From: Leptolyngbya sp. Prado105
Lineage (GTDB): Bacteria > Cyanobacteriota > Cyanobacteriia > Leptolyngbyales > Leptolyngbyaceae
Length of the DNA stretch: 64,000 nucleotides
Assembly: GCA_025454375.1 (NCBI GenBank)
Contig: JALOOO010000003.1
Coordinates: forward strand, 1-64,000
Direction of reading: 5' to 3'
The first letter of the stretch is position 1. The number at the start of each line of letters is the position of its first letter. Of the stretch, positions 34,136 through 42,616 are shown piece after piece. The position numbers were made by a program, and so were the translations under genes. The notes beneath the pieces were generated by a model, which ran no database searches, was not told the origin of the DNA, and saw only the letters and a program-made list of their open reading frames with translations.

Positions 34136-36943
34136 ATGACTAATATGTCATTTTTTAGTGGAGTGGGTATACCTCATTCCTACTCTGATTTGAGGGCAAT
34201 TTCGTCTGATCTAGATGAAATTCTCGATCGTGCGCCTTTTACAGTGACGCAGCACACCCTAATGAGTCAGGCAATTGCACATCTCGATTCATCAGGCTGT
34301 GTGTTGGTGGTTGAAGCACTCTGTCCGATTGGGATTGTGACGGCACGGGATGTGATTCGATGCGCGATCGAGGGAGTCAACTGCTCTGAGGTAGAAATCT
34401 CCCAAGTCATGACGACCCCGCTGATTACTTTGACTGACACGCCTCAAGCGATTGATTCAGCACTCACGCTCTTTGGGCAGCACTCGATCAATCATCTACC
34501 TGTAGTCGATAATCGAGGGAAATTGCTTGGAGTTGTAACACGAATGGCGGTGGAGCAACAGCGATACAAAGCCACTTTACAAGCAAGTCAGCAGCAACTC
34601 CAAGCAGCTTATGACGAACTGGAACAGCAAGCAGAGATTGACTTACAGCAGAGTGAGTCTAAGTTTTATCATTTTTCTGAGAACAGTCATGCTGGGATTT
34701 GGCTCGCTCAGCCGAACTCACTCGAAAATATGTACATTAGTCCTGCTTATGAGAAGATTTGGGGTCGATCGCGTCAGAGTTTGCTAGAGCAACCTGAATC
34801 CTGGCTTGAAGCGATTCATCCTGACGATCGTGAACAGATTCGGCTCAAAATTGAACAGCAGCGGCAGGGAGAATTTAGCGATCTCGAATACCGGATTGTG
34901 CGACCCGACGGCTCAATTCGCTGGATCTGGGATTGGGGATTTCCGATTCGGAATGATGCAGGACAGGTCGAGAGTTTTGGAGGCATTGCAGAAGATATTA
35001 CCGATCGTAAGCAGACTGAACTGCAACTGAGAGAGATGAGTGCGGCTCTCGGGAATGCGGTCGAAGGGATTTCACGCTTAGATGAGCAGGGATACTATGT
35101 TGCGGTGAATGAGGCTTATGCGAGTGCCATTGGCTATACGCCAGAAGAAATGATTGGGATGAGTTGGCAGACAACCGTTCATGCGGAGGATCTGACTTCT
35201 GTTGTCGCAGCCTATCACCAGATGGTGGAGACTGGGAAAGTAGAACTTGAGGCAAGAGGCATTCGCAAAGATGGTTCTCTCTTCTATAAACAGTTATATA
35301 TGATTAGTGCTTATGATCAGCAGCATCGATTTACTGGGCATCACTGCTTTATGAAGGATATTACTGAGCGAAAACGCTTAGAAGCAGAGCGCAAGCAAGC
35401 AGAGGAGGAGTTAAAGCAGAGTGAACAGAAATTGCGGGCGGTTTTTGATAGTACTTTTCAATTTATTGGCGTTTTAACCCCGGATGGAATTGTCCTGGAT
35501 GCAAATCGTACCGCTTTTGATGTGGTTGCGGCTCAACGGTCTGACGTAATTGGGAAACCTTTCTGGGAAACGCCTTGGTGGACTGCTTTTCCGGAGCAGC
35601 AACAAGAGTTACAGCAGGCGATCGTGCGATCGCGCAAGGGTGAGTTTGTGCGGTTTGAGTCGAGACATATCTGGGCGGATGGAACGCTTGCTTTTGCAGA
35701 CTTTTCTCTCAAGCCTATCTTTGATGAGCAGGGGCATGTCATTATGCTGATTCCTGAAGCGCGAGACATTACTGAAAAGAAACAGCTTGAGGCTCAGTTT
35801 CTTCGCGCTCAGCGGCTCGAAAGTATTGGGACGCTTGCTAGTGGAATTGCACATGATTTGAACAATATTTTAACGCCAGTCTTAGCAGCGACTCAGTTGT
35901 TGCCCTATAAGCTCCCTGATGCGGATGACGCGACAAAACGCTTGCTAGAGATTTTAGAAGTCAATGTAAAACGAGGGGGCAATCTCGTCAAACAGGTTTT
36001 AGCTTTTGCTCGGGGAGATGATAGTCAACGCGCTCCCCTGCAAGCTGGACATTTACTGATTGAGGTGAGTCATATTGCTCAGCAGACTTTTCCCAAGTCG
36101 ATCCAGATTCAGACTCATGTGGCGACGAGCAATCTTTGGCTGGTGCAAGCCGATGCGACGCAGCTTCATCAGGTGATTATGAATCTCTGTGTGAATGCGC
36201 GGGATGCCATGCCGAATGGTGGCACTTTGACGATCTCGGGTGAGAACTGTCTGCTTGATGACTCGATTGCGCGATTGCATCTAGATGCAATCGCGGGTTC
36301 TTACCTAAAGATGACGATTTCAGATACGGGAACTGGAATTAAGCCCGAGGTTCTCGATCGAATTTTTGATCCTTTCTTTAGTACTAAAGAGCAGGGTAAG
36401 GGGACGGGTTTAGGACTTTCAACGGTGCTAGCGATTGTCAAAAATCATGGCGGATTCCTTGATGTGCAGACTGAAGTGGGGCGAGGGAGTAGTTTTAATA
36501 TCTATCTTCCGGCTTTAAAGCAAGGTCAAGTTTCAGAGAGCGTGATGCCAGAGTACTTAGAAGGCAATCAGGAATTGATTTTGGTTGTGGATGATGAATT
36601 GGACATTGGGGAGACGGTGAAAGCGATTTTAGAAGCTCATCGTTATCGGGTGCTTGTCGCGCAGGATGGTATTGCAGCGATCGCGCTTTATGCTCAACAT
36701 CAGCAGGAGATTGATCTCGTTTTACTAGATTTGATGATGCCTGAATTTGATGGCTTTATGTTGATTGAGACGTTGCCGAAATTTAATCCTCAAGTGCAAA
36801 TGATAGCGATGAGTGGGTTAGCTTCGCATCAAGCACGAGCGACTGAATCCGATCGAGTTCAGGCTTTTCTTGCTAAACCGTTTACATCGGAGGAGTTGAT
36901 CGGAGCGATCGCTCGGATTGTGACAAGGTTGAACTCGCATTAA
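34136..36943 (+). CDS. Hybrid sensor histidine kinase: 2xCBS - 3xPAS - HisKA - HATPase - REC
   Basis: A 935-residue soluble hybrid kinase. N-terminal tandem CBS domains (about 25-140, ending INHLPVVDNRGKLLGVVTR) may sense adenosine nucleotides. A coiled coil leads to PAS1 (about 175-295), PAS2 (about 300-420, with PAC end ERKRL) and PAS3 (about 435-560). The kinase has the phospho-acceptor GIAHDLNNILTP, N box NLCVNARDAMP, G1 DTGTG and G2 GKGTGLGLS. The C-terminal receiver has VVDDE, the aspartate in LLDLMMP and the lysine in FLAKPF. No membrane segment is present. GAGGGA precedes the ATG. No cognate response regulator lies nearby, so it is an orphan. Confidence 0.92.
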   Translation: MTNMSFFSGVGIPHSYSDLRAISSDLDEILDRAPFTVTQHTLMSQAIAHLDSSGCVLVVEALCPIGIVTARDVIRCAIEGVNCSEVEISQVMTTPLITLTDTPQAIDSALTLFGQHSINHLPVVDNRGKLLGVVTRMAVEQQRYKATLQASQQQLQAAYDELEQQAEIDLQQSESKFYHFSENSHAGIWLAQPNSLENMYISPAYEKIWGRSRQSLLEQPESWLEAIHPDDREQIRLKIEQQRQGEFSDLEYRIVRPDGSIRWIWDWGFPIRNDAGQVESFGGIAEDITDRKQTELQLREMSAALGNAVEGISRLDEQGYYVAVNEAYASAIGYTPEEMIGMSWQTTVHAEDLTSVVAAYHQMVETGKVELEARGIRKDGSLFYKQLYMISAYDQQHRFTGHHCFMKDITERKRLEAERKQAEEELKQSEQKLRAVFDSTFQFIGVLTPDGIVLDANRTAFDVVAAQRSDVIGKPFWETPWWTAFPEQQQELQQAIVRSRKGEFVRFESRHIWADGTLAFADFSLKPIFDEQGHVIMLIPEARDITEKKQLEAQFLRAQRLESIGTLASGIAHDLNNILTPVLAATQLLPYKLPDADDATKRLLEILEVNVKRGGNLVKQVLAFARGDDSQRAPLQAGHLLIEVSHIAQQTFPKSIQIQTHVATSNLWLVQADATQLHQVIMNLCVNARDAMPNGGTLTISGENCLLDDSIARLHLDAIAGSYLKMTISDTGTGIKPEVLDRIFDPFFSTKEQGKGTGLGLSTVLAIVKNHGGFLDVQTEVGRGSSFNIYLPALKQGQVSESVMPEYLEGNQELILVVDDELDIGETVKAILEAHRYRVLVAQDGIAAIALYAQHQQEIDLVLLDLMMPEFDGFMLIETLPKFNPQVQMIAMSGLASHQARATESDRVQAFLAKPFTSEELIGAIARIVTRLNSH

Positions 36944-36970
36944 CATCCTCTGGCGTACTGGGTTGAGTGT

Positions 36971-37327
36971 TTAACCAAACCAATGTGAAACAGATGGGTC
37001 AGAATCTTCTGCTGAGGGGATTTCGTGGGCAAGTTCTGTTTTGTCGTTAGATAGAATCTCTTGGATGCCTTGACGAATAATATATTCCAGGCAAGATTGC
37101 TGGTCATGACAATAGGGCGCGTAGTTGGGATGAACGATCGCAGCATTGGTGTCTTCAGCGACAATAAAGAGATTTGGAACGCGGTTTAAAACCCAGGCAA
37201 TGAGTTGCTGATGTCGAGCTGGATGAGCAAAGGCTTGCTGATAGGGGTGATCTGGGTATTGTTCTAAGATTTGCTCGATTGCTTGCAGGATTGGATATTG
37301 CGTGACATTAATCATCGTTTTCAACAT
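36971..37327 (-). CDS. Small conserved-type protein, possibly ComFB-like
   Basis: A 118-residue protein. LEQYPDHPYQQAFAHPARHQ followed by IAWVLNRVPNLFIVAED resembles the ALNRLPxxYV end of late-competence ComFB-type proteins, which are widespread in cyanobacteria, but the cysteines of classical ComFB are absent or shifted and I give this only as a possibility. The start at 37327 is supported by AAGGAG 8 bases upstream on the minus strand. It is convergent with the hybrid kinase, with a 27-base gap. Confidence 0.65.
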   Translation of the reverse strand: MLKTMINVTQYPILQAIEQILEQYPDHPYQQAFAHPARHQQLIAWVLNRVPNLFIVAEDTNAAIVHPNYAPYCHDQQSCLEYIIRQGIQEILSNDKTELAHEIPSAEDSDPSVSHWFG

Positions 37328-37637
37328 AGGAACTCTCCTTATCTGAAGTTAAAACAGGATTTAGCTTGTAGTCTGGTACACACTCAGACTTAAAACGATC
37401 CAGTGCTTAGTTCTCAGAATAAGCTGTAATTATGAGGAACTTGTGAGGGGCAAAACTGGATTTGAATAGCAATTGCTCAATCGTCTCGATACTTAATTCG
37501 ACTGCAGATTATCTTGCTGCCCAACGCAGTCTAAGCAGTGCCGAAAAGTTTCTGAGCGGCATTAATTCAACTCTTCAGCGGACGGAAGCGACTGGTTGCG
37601 ATACACTTGAGCCTGTATCACATCTCGATGGTGAGTT
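37328..37637. other. Intergenic region
   Basis: 310 bases between divergent genes. A weak ORF (37462-37701) has no start context or motif and runs into the next gene. No promoter could be set with confidence, and I see no RNA gene. Confidence 0.4.
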
Positions 37638-38063
37638 ATGGGAATGCGATCGATTGTTGCAATTATCCTTTCAGTGTTCATTTGGTTGTCCGGAACGATG
37701 AATGCCTGGGCATTAGTGCAAATTAAACTCTCAGATGTGTCCTATCGGGAATGTCCAGAAGATTTAGCATTGGGAGCAGTTACAGCAGGCGGTGTGCCTC
37801 AATCAGCCCGATGCTTTATCGTGTTTGGCAAAGCAACGAACCCGACGAATAAACAGATCGTCAATGCCGACATCTTTGGGCGAATCTACGATGCCAATGA
37901 TGATCCAATTATCGAAAACCGCAATCGCCTCGGATCGATCGCAGAAGTTCCACCCGGAGTCAGTGAGTTTGAATTTCAAATTAATGTGCCTGAAAGTCAG
38001 CCTTTACCGCTACAACTGCTGCAATTTAAAGCGGCAGGATTCACTGGAACTGTTCGACGCTAA
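37638..38063 (+). CDS. Exported hypothetical protein
   Basis: A 141-residue protein with a signal peptide (RSIVAIILSVFIWLSGTMNAWA, about 3-25). The mature part is beta-rich: CFIVFGKATNPTNKQIVNAD, then IFGRIYDANDDP, then EVPPGVSEFEFQINVPESQP. This layout resembles the small immunoglobulin-like FxLYD-type domains in which related strands recur, but no family is certain. Two cysteines (in YRECPED and ARCFIVF) could form a disulfide in the periplasm or lumen. An ATG at 37644 is an equally good start. The bestrophin gene follows 41 bases later and may be co-transcribed. Confidence 0.65.
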   Translation: MGMRSIVAIILSVFIWLSGTMNAWALVQIKLSDVSYRECPEDLALGAVTAGGVPQSARCFIVFGKATNPTNKQIVNADIFGRIYDANDDPIIENRNRLGSIAEVPPGVSEFEFQINVPESQPLPLQLLQFKAAGFTGTVRR

Positions 38064-38104
38064 AAAATTTCGTATTATAGAGCGGTTGTAATGCGATCGA
38101 ATGT

Positions 38105-39046
38105 ATGAGTTTTGAGAAAAGCCGTTGGCTGCGAACTGCACTTCAACTGAAAGGATCAGTCGTTTTAGATGTTTTGCCACGATCGCTTTTTTGTGGTTTC
38201 TTTGGGCTGATTATCTCTACCGCATTTGATCGAGGAATTCCTGTCTCAGTTCCCGCTCTTGCCAGTTTGATTCCAAATATTGTGCTGGGGTTGCTTTTAG
38301 TCTTTCGTACGAATACAGCCTACGATCGCTTCTGGGAAGGTCGGAAAGCTTGGGGAAAATTGGTCAACGATTCGCGCAATTTAGCTCGGCAAATTTGGGT
38401 GACGATTCGCGAGAAAACCGAGAGCGATCGTCAAGAAAAAATCGAAGCTCTGCATCTACTGGTTGCATTTGCGATCACAACAAAAGCACATTTGAGACAG
38501 GAAATTGTTGATGCAGAGTTAGAAAATCTGATCACGCCTGAGCATATTTCAAAATTGAAACTCGTCACGAACCCTCCTTTGAGAATTGCTTTTTGGATTG
38601 GGGACTATTTGCAGCTACAACATCAGCGCGATCGCATTAAAATTCACCAACTTATTGAAATGCAGGTTCTACTCAATGGATTAGTAGACTGCTTAGGAGC
38701 CTGTGAGCGGATTCTCAAAACCCCAATGCCGATTGCTTATGCAATTCATCTCAAGCAATTGATTTTGCTATATTGCTTATCTTTGCCGTTTCAAATGGTG
38801 GGAAATCTTGGCTGGTGGACGACTCCCGTTGTCGTTTTGATTAGCTTTACGTTGTTTGGAATTGAAGCGATCGGGATTGAAATCGAGAACCCATTTGGAC
38901 GCGATCCGAATGATTTACCTCTCGATCTAATCTGCGAAACTATGTTCAAAAACATTTGCGATTTAACCAGCTTAGAACCTAGCATCAATCCGCAAGATCT
39001 ATCCCTGGTTACGACTTATGAAGAGCAGCAAAATCGCAGTTCCTAG
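38105..39046 (+). CDS. Bestrophin-family anion channel
   Basis: A 313-residue membrane protein of the bestrophin/UPF0187 family, which forms pentameric anion channels. The signature VFRTNTAYDRFWEGRKAWGK lies at about 68-87 and the C-terminal ENPFGRDPNDLPLD is present; hydrophobic stretches occur near 25-45, 50-67 and 220-260. In photosynthetic organisms bestrophins conduct chloride or bicarbonate in thylakoids; which ion applies here is unknown. The last 48 bases overlap the end of the convergent lnt gene. Confidence 0.88.
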   Translation: MSFEKSRWLRTALQLKGSVVLDVLPRSLFCGFFGLIISTAFDRGIPVSVPALASLIPNIVLGLLLVFRTNTAYDRFWEGRKAWGKLVNDSRNLARQIWVTIREKTESDRQEKIEALHLLVAFAITTKAHLRQEIVDAELENLITPEHISKLKLVTNPPLRIAFWIGDYLQLQHQRDRIKIHQLIEMQVLLNGLVDCLGACERILKTPMPIAYAIHLKQLILLYCLSLPFQMVGNLGWWTTPVVVLISFTLFGIEAIGIEIENPFGRDPNDLPLDLICETMFKNICDLTSLEPSINPQDLSLVTTYEEQQNRSS

Positions 39047-40465
39047 CAAAACTGGAGTCAGCCAATTTCCCCATTTCACATACAATGTCTCAGTTTGCTG
39101 ACGGTAAATCGTATCGGCATGAATTTGATATTGATTGGGAGTCGATCGCCATTTCACTTGACCATGCGGATTCACGATTCCTGAATAGCCTGTATTCGTC
39201 ACCCGCACTGCCCAGCGATCGGTTTCAATCGATCGAATCACATCATGCGCCTCATGCTGCGCCATTAACACGGTGCTGTAAGGATCTAAATTCGAGGCAG
39301 TAATCAGAAACTGTGCGCCTCTTGCAACCTGACGGCGAAATACTTCTGAAAAAGCAGAATCAAAGCAAATCCCGATCGCGATCCGTCCTAAAGCTGTTTC
39401 AAACTGTTGATTAAAATCTCCAGGAGTCATGGAAGATTGAATCGGAGATAACCGTCCTAGTACTTCTTCAAACGGCATATATTCGCCTAGCGGCACAAGC
39501 TTAATCTTGTTGTATCGAGCGATCGTCTTTCCGTCCGAAATCGCAATTAAGCTCTGGGTATAGCGCCTTCCTTCTGGGAAAAATGTTCCGACGAATGCAA
39601 GGGTTTTCTTCTCAGAAATGGCTAAATTCACTGAGTTTGTTAAATTCGGAGCTTGCCATAGAAAGGGTAATGCACCTTCTGGCATGACCACAAAATCTAC
39701 GTTCTGATCAGAAAGCGATCGATAGCCAGAGGAATATCCATCTAATGCCTTTTTCAAGCCTTCTGCAAATAGTTTGATCCGAGTTGGAACATTCCCTTGC
39801 ACAATCCCTGCGGTGAGTTTTACTTCAGGATTTTGAGTGATCGCACTTTGATAGAACCCAAATCCGATCAGATGCAGCACTACAAAACTCATGAGTGCAA
39901 TTGCCCCAAATCGTTTTTCTTTTGCTAACCAAGCTTCTGCAAGCAATCCATTGACCAGAACGATCGCTGCCGTAACGGTTAAAGCCCCCGAAATTCTACT
40001 CAAATGCAGAATGACTAAATTTCCTGGACTCTGCGTATAAGCAAGCGATGTCCAATCTAATGCGCTCCACTGCCGCACCATTTCTGATCCGCACCAAAGC
40101 GCAACCCCGATCAGAATTCTCACGATTGGAGATTTTACCAATCGCAGACCCCACGCCCACGCCGCGACACAGATCACCCCCCATAGTGTGATAAATGCCC
40201 AAGCAACCGCCACGATCGCTACGCTCGCAATCCAGGGAATCCCTAACCACATCAGCGGATGCAACCCGGTAATCCAGTGCAGCGCAAACCCGTGATAAAC
40301 AATGCCCCAGACGATCGCAGGCTTGCTCGATCGCGTTTTGATCGTCACTACCCAAAGGGGCGCTAATGCAACCCAAGCCAATCCCCAAACCCCAGTCGGC
40401 GCAGGTGCAAGTCCCATCAACACAGCGCTGAAAAGTGCAATCCCCAAAGCCGTTTTCAGCTTCAT
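38999..40465 (-). CDS. lnt: Apolipoprotein N-acyltransferase
   Basis: A 488-residue integral membrane enzyme that transfers a third acyl chain to the N-terminal cysteine of lipoproteins. The N-terminal half has about seven membrane helices; the C-terminal half is a nitrilase-like domain with the catalytic Glu in VVMPEGALPFLW, Lys in YNKIKLVPLGEYMPF and Cys in IGICFDSAF. A final helix (LTPVLLGTAILLLFIS) closes the protein. The ATG at 40465 (MKLKTALG) is preferred over the one four codons upstream. Its 3' end overlaps the bestrophin gene by 48 bases. Confidence 0.93.
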   Translation of the reverse strand: MKLKTALGIALFSAVLMGLAPAPTGVWGLAWVALAPLWVVTIKTRSSKPAIVWGIVYHGFALHWITGLHPLMWLGIPWIASVAIVAVAWAFITLWGVICVAAWAWGLRLVKSPIVRILIGVALWCGSEMVRQWSALDWTSLAYTQSPGNLVILHLSRISGALTVTAAIVLVNGLLAEAWLAKEKRFGAIALMSFVVLHLIGFGFYQSAITQNPEVKLTAGIVQGNVPTRIKLFAEGLKKALDGYSSGYRSLSDQNVDFVVMPEGALPFLWQAPNLTNSVNLAISEKKTLAFVGTFFPEGRRYTQSLIAISDGKTIARYNKIKLVPLGEYMPFEEVLGRLSPIQSSMTPGDFNQQFETALGRIAIGICFDSAFSEVFRRQVARGAQFLITASNLDPYSTVLMAQHEAHDVIRSIETDRWAVRVTNTGYSGIVNPHGQVKWRSTPNQYQIHADTIYRQQTETLYVKWGNWLTPVLLGTAILLLFISRNQG

Positions 40466-40638
40466 AAAACACAACACAAACTCCAGTGCGATCGATACTA
40501 CCAGTTAACCTGCAACCTCTGACTTCTTCAAATCGATGTGAACTTTAGTAAGCAACCGTCTCATTCTGTTGCTGCCCCGCCGCAATCGCCTGAGATCGCT
40601 CTATCCTAAAGGAAATCTTAAGGATTAGAAGACCCTGC

Positions 40639-41511
40639 ATGGAAATCAGCGAGTTACTGCGACGATATGAACATGGCGATCGTGATTTTTCTGGAGTCAA
40701 TCTCAGCAATGCAGACCTCAGCAATCTTACTCTCGTCAATATCAATCTGGAAAACGCCAACCTTACAGGCGTAAACTTCAGTCGATCGTTCTTGATGAAA
40801 GCCAATTTTCGGGGTGCTTTTCTCAACTGGGCAAATTTCCAATTCGTCAAACTAACCGAAGGAAATTTTATCGATACTGATCTGACGAAAGCTCGATTGA
40901 ATGGAGCCTTTCTGGTCAAATCGAACTTTACGCGATCGCGGCTCAGTGGAGCGGATCTGAGTTACGCCAATCTACGTAGTGCCACGTTAGAGCGAGCCAA
41001 TCTCTGCGGCACGAAAATGCTCGGAGTCAATCTTCGCAGTGCCAACCTCACAGGCGCAAATCTAAACTGGGCGAATCTTCAGGGGGCAAGACTCAGCGGA
41101 GCCACCTTGAAAGACGCTTTCTTCAGTGAAACGAATCTCTCTGAAGCCTTTCTCAATGGAGTCGATCTTCGAGGCACTGACTTAAGCGGAATCAACCTCA
41201 GCGAAGCTAAACTGAATGGAGCAAACTTGGAGGGTGCGGCGTTATCGCGCTCAAATTTTAAGAATGCTCGTCTGCATAGCGCAAATTTATCCAGAGCAAA
41301 TTTGACTGACGCAAATCTAGAAGCTGCCTTTCTCTTTGGCGCAAACTTGCAGTGGACAAATCTCAGCCGCGCGAATCTCACGCGATCGAATCTCAGCAGT
41401 GCCCGAATCCTCGGCATCAAACTTGAAGAAACCATCCTCTCAGAGACCGTCTTGTCAGATCTCGCCCGTCGCTACGTCGCTTTGGCTGAGCAATCTCTGC
41501 CACTCGCGTAA
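40639..41511 (+). CDS. Pentapeptide-repeat protein
   Basis: A 290-residue protein made almost wholly of pentapeptide repeats with the consensus A(D/N)Lxx, from about residue 15 to 275: NLSNADLSNLTLVNINLENA, GANLNWANLQGARLSGATLK and so on, about 50 units. This folds as a right-handed quadrilateral beta-helix. There is no signal peptide, membrane helix or fused enzyme domain. Cyanobacteria carry many such proteins; most have no known function, although some mimic DNA (as in MfpA/Qnr). The stop lies 5 bases from the end of a truncated gene on the other strand. Confidence 0.85.
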   Translation: MEISELLRRYEHGDRDFSGVNLSNADLSNLTLVNINLENANLTGVNFSRSFLMKANFRGAFLNWANFQFVKLTEGNFIDTDLTKARLNGAFLVKSNFTRSRLSGADLSYANLRSATLERANLCGTKMLGVNLRSANLTGANLNWANLQGARLSGATLKDAFFSETNLSEAFLNGVDLRGTDLSGINLSEAKLNGANLEGAALSRSNFKNARLHSANLSRANLTDANLEAAFLFGANLQWTNLSRANLTRSNLSSARILGIKLEETILSETVLSDLARRYVALAEQSLPLA

Positions 41512-41516
41512 ATTGC

Positions 41517-41918
41517 TCACTCGCCCCAGTGTCGCCTGTAAAATTGCTGTCGTCGCAAATGCGAGAACCCAATTCCGACAAGATTCTCCCCGGTTCCCAT
41601 CTGAGGTAAATAGGCTTGCTTTAGAGCCTCATTCTCACTTTTTGATAAAATTTCTCCGGCACTTTGATGTTGTGTTTGCAGAAAAGCCAATGCTTCAGAA
41701 AACCGAGCCGTTTGTTCTTGAAATTGATCGAAAAGCGGATTGTCCAATTCTGCCCCGTGATAGGCTTTCGGAATTCGCAACCCAAGCAGATTGAGATCGC
41801 CTAATCCTTGTAATGCCGATCGTAATGCTTCTGCATCTTCATCCAGTTGATTGGCAATTGGCGCGATCGTTTCTCGAAGATAAATATCCGCGATTTCCAG
41901 AAGAGATGAAGTTTGCAT
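41517..41918 (-). pseudogene. Truncated acyl-CoA dehydrogenase (N-terminal domain only)
   Basis: The 133-residue frame begins like a full acyl-CoA dehydrogenase family protein: LRETIAPIANQLDEDAEALR, GDLNLLGLRIPKAYHGAELD, then YLPQMGTGENLVGIGFSHLR. A complete enzyme is about 370-400 residues with a flavin-binding barrel and a C-terminal helix bundle; here homology stops at SHLRRQ, and eleven further residues (QFYRRHWGE region) lead to a stop. The cut falls exactly where the pentapeptide-repeat gene ends, suggesting a deletion or rearrangement joined the two. It probably yields no active flavoprotein. Confidence 0.75.
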
Positions 41919-41962
41919 GTATAAAAGTTTGGATATGAGAATTTGTCACTCTTGATTTGTGT

Positions 41963-42592
41963 ATGAGCGATCTGAGCCAAACTGCGGTGCTGAACTGGGT
42001 AAATCAAGCCAGAATCTTAGGATATTTAGTCCTGATTGCCTGGATTGTATCAGTGCTAAATTTTGGCGTTTTAGCAAAGTCATTGAATGGATTCGGGATT
42101 CGTCCGCGCCAGTTAGCAGGTTTATGGGGCGTTTTGTTTGCGCCTTTTTTGCATGGCAGTTGGCGACATTTAGAAGGCAATACGCTTGCGTTTCTCACCT
42201 ATGGCGGACTGATTATGTTGCAAAACCCGGCAAATTTTGGAGCGGTTACAGCAACCGTTGCTTTGACAAGCGGATTCGGAACCTGGCTACTGGGACGCGA
42301 TCGTACTGTTCATATCGGCGCAAGTGGGGTTACTTTCGGCTATTTAGGATTTTTAATGTTTCTCGCTTTTTTCGATCGCAACATTCCGACGGTGCTGCTG
42401 CTTGTCTTTACCGCCTTTTTTCACAGCAAATATCTCTGGGGACTGCTCCCGATCAATCAACGTATCTCTTGGGAGGAGCATCTTTTTGGCTTTGTCGGCG
42501 GCATCTTTGCAGCGCGATATCTCCCACAGCTTCGAGAAAATTTCGCTCAAGTTCTCGCCGTTCTGCAACAACTTGAAGCCTGGATTAGATGA
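41963..42592 (+). CDS. Rhomboid-family intramembrane serine protease
   Basis: A 209-residue polytopic membrane protein. The catalytic serine is in HIGASGVTFG (G-x-S-G-type motif) and the catalytic histidine in EEHLFGFVGG; WRHLEGNTLAFLTYG is the usual HxxxN segment of helix 2. Five or six membrane helices can be counted. Rhomboids cleave membrane-protein segments within the bilayer; the targets here are unknown. The ATG at 41963 (MSDLSQ) is chosen; the in-frame start two codons earlier is possible. It is divergent from the truncated dehydrogenase and convergent with the TIR-GUN4 gene. Confidence 0.88.
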   Translation: MSDLSQTAVLNWVNQARILGYLVLIAWIVSVLNFGVLAKSLNGFGIRPRQLAGLWGVLFAPFLHGSWRHLEGNTLAFLTYGGLIMLQNPANFGAVTATVALTSGFGTWLLGRDRTVHIGASGVTFGYLGFLMFLAFFDRNIPTVLLLVFTAFFHSKYLWGLLPINQRISWEEHLFGFVGGIFAARYLPQLRENFAQVLAVLQQLEAWIR

Positions 42593-42616
42593 TCGTATCG
42601 CTTAAATTCGACAATT

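Noticed and set aside
39996-40472. 158-residue Cys-rich minus-strand ORF
   Set aside because: Alternative-frame shadow of lnt on the same strand.
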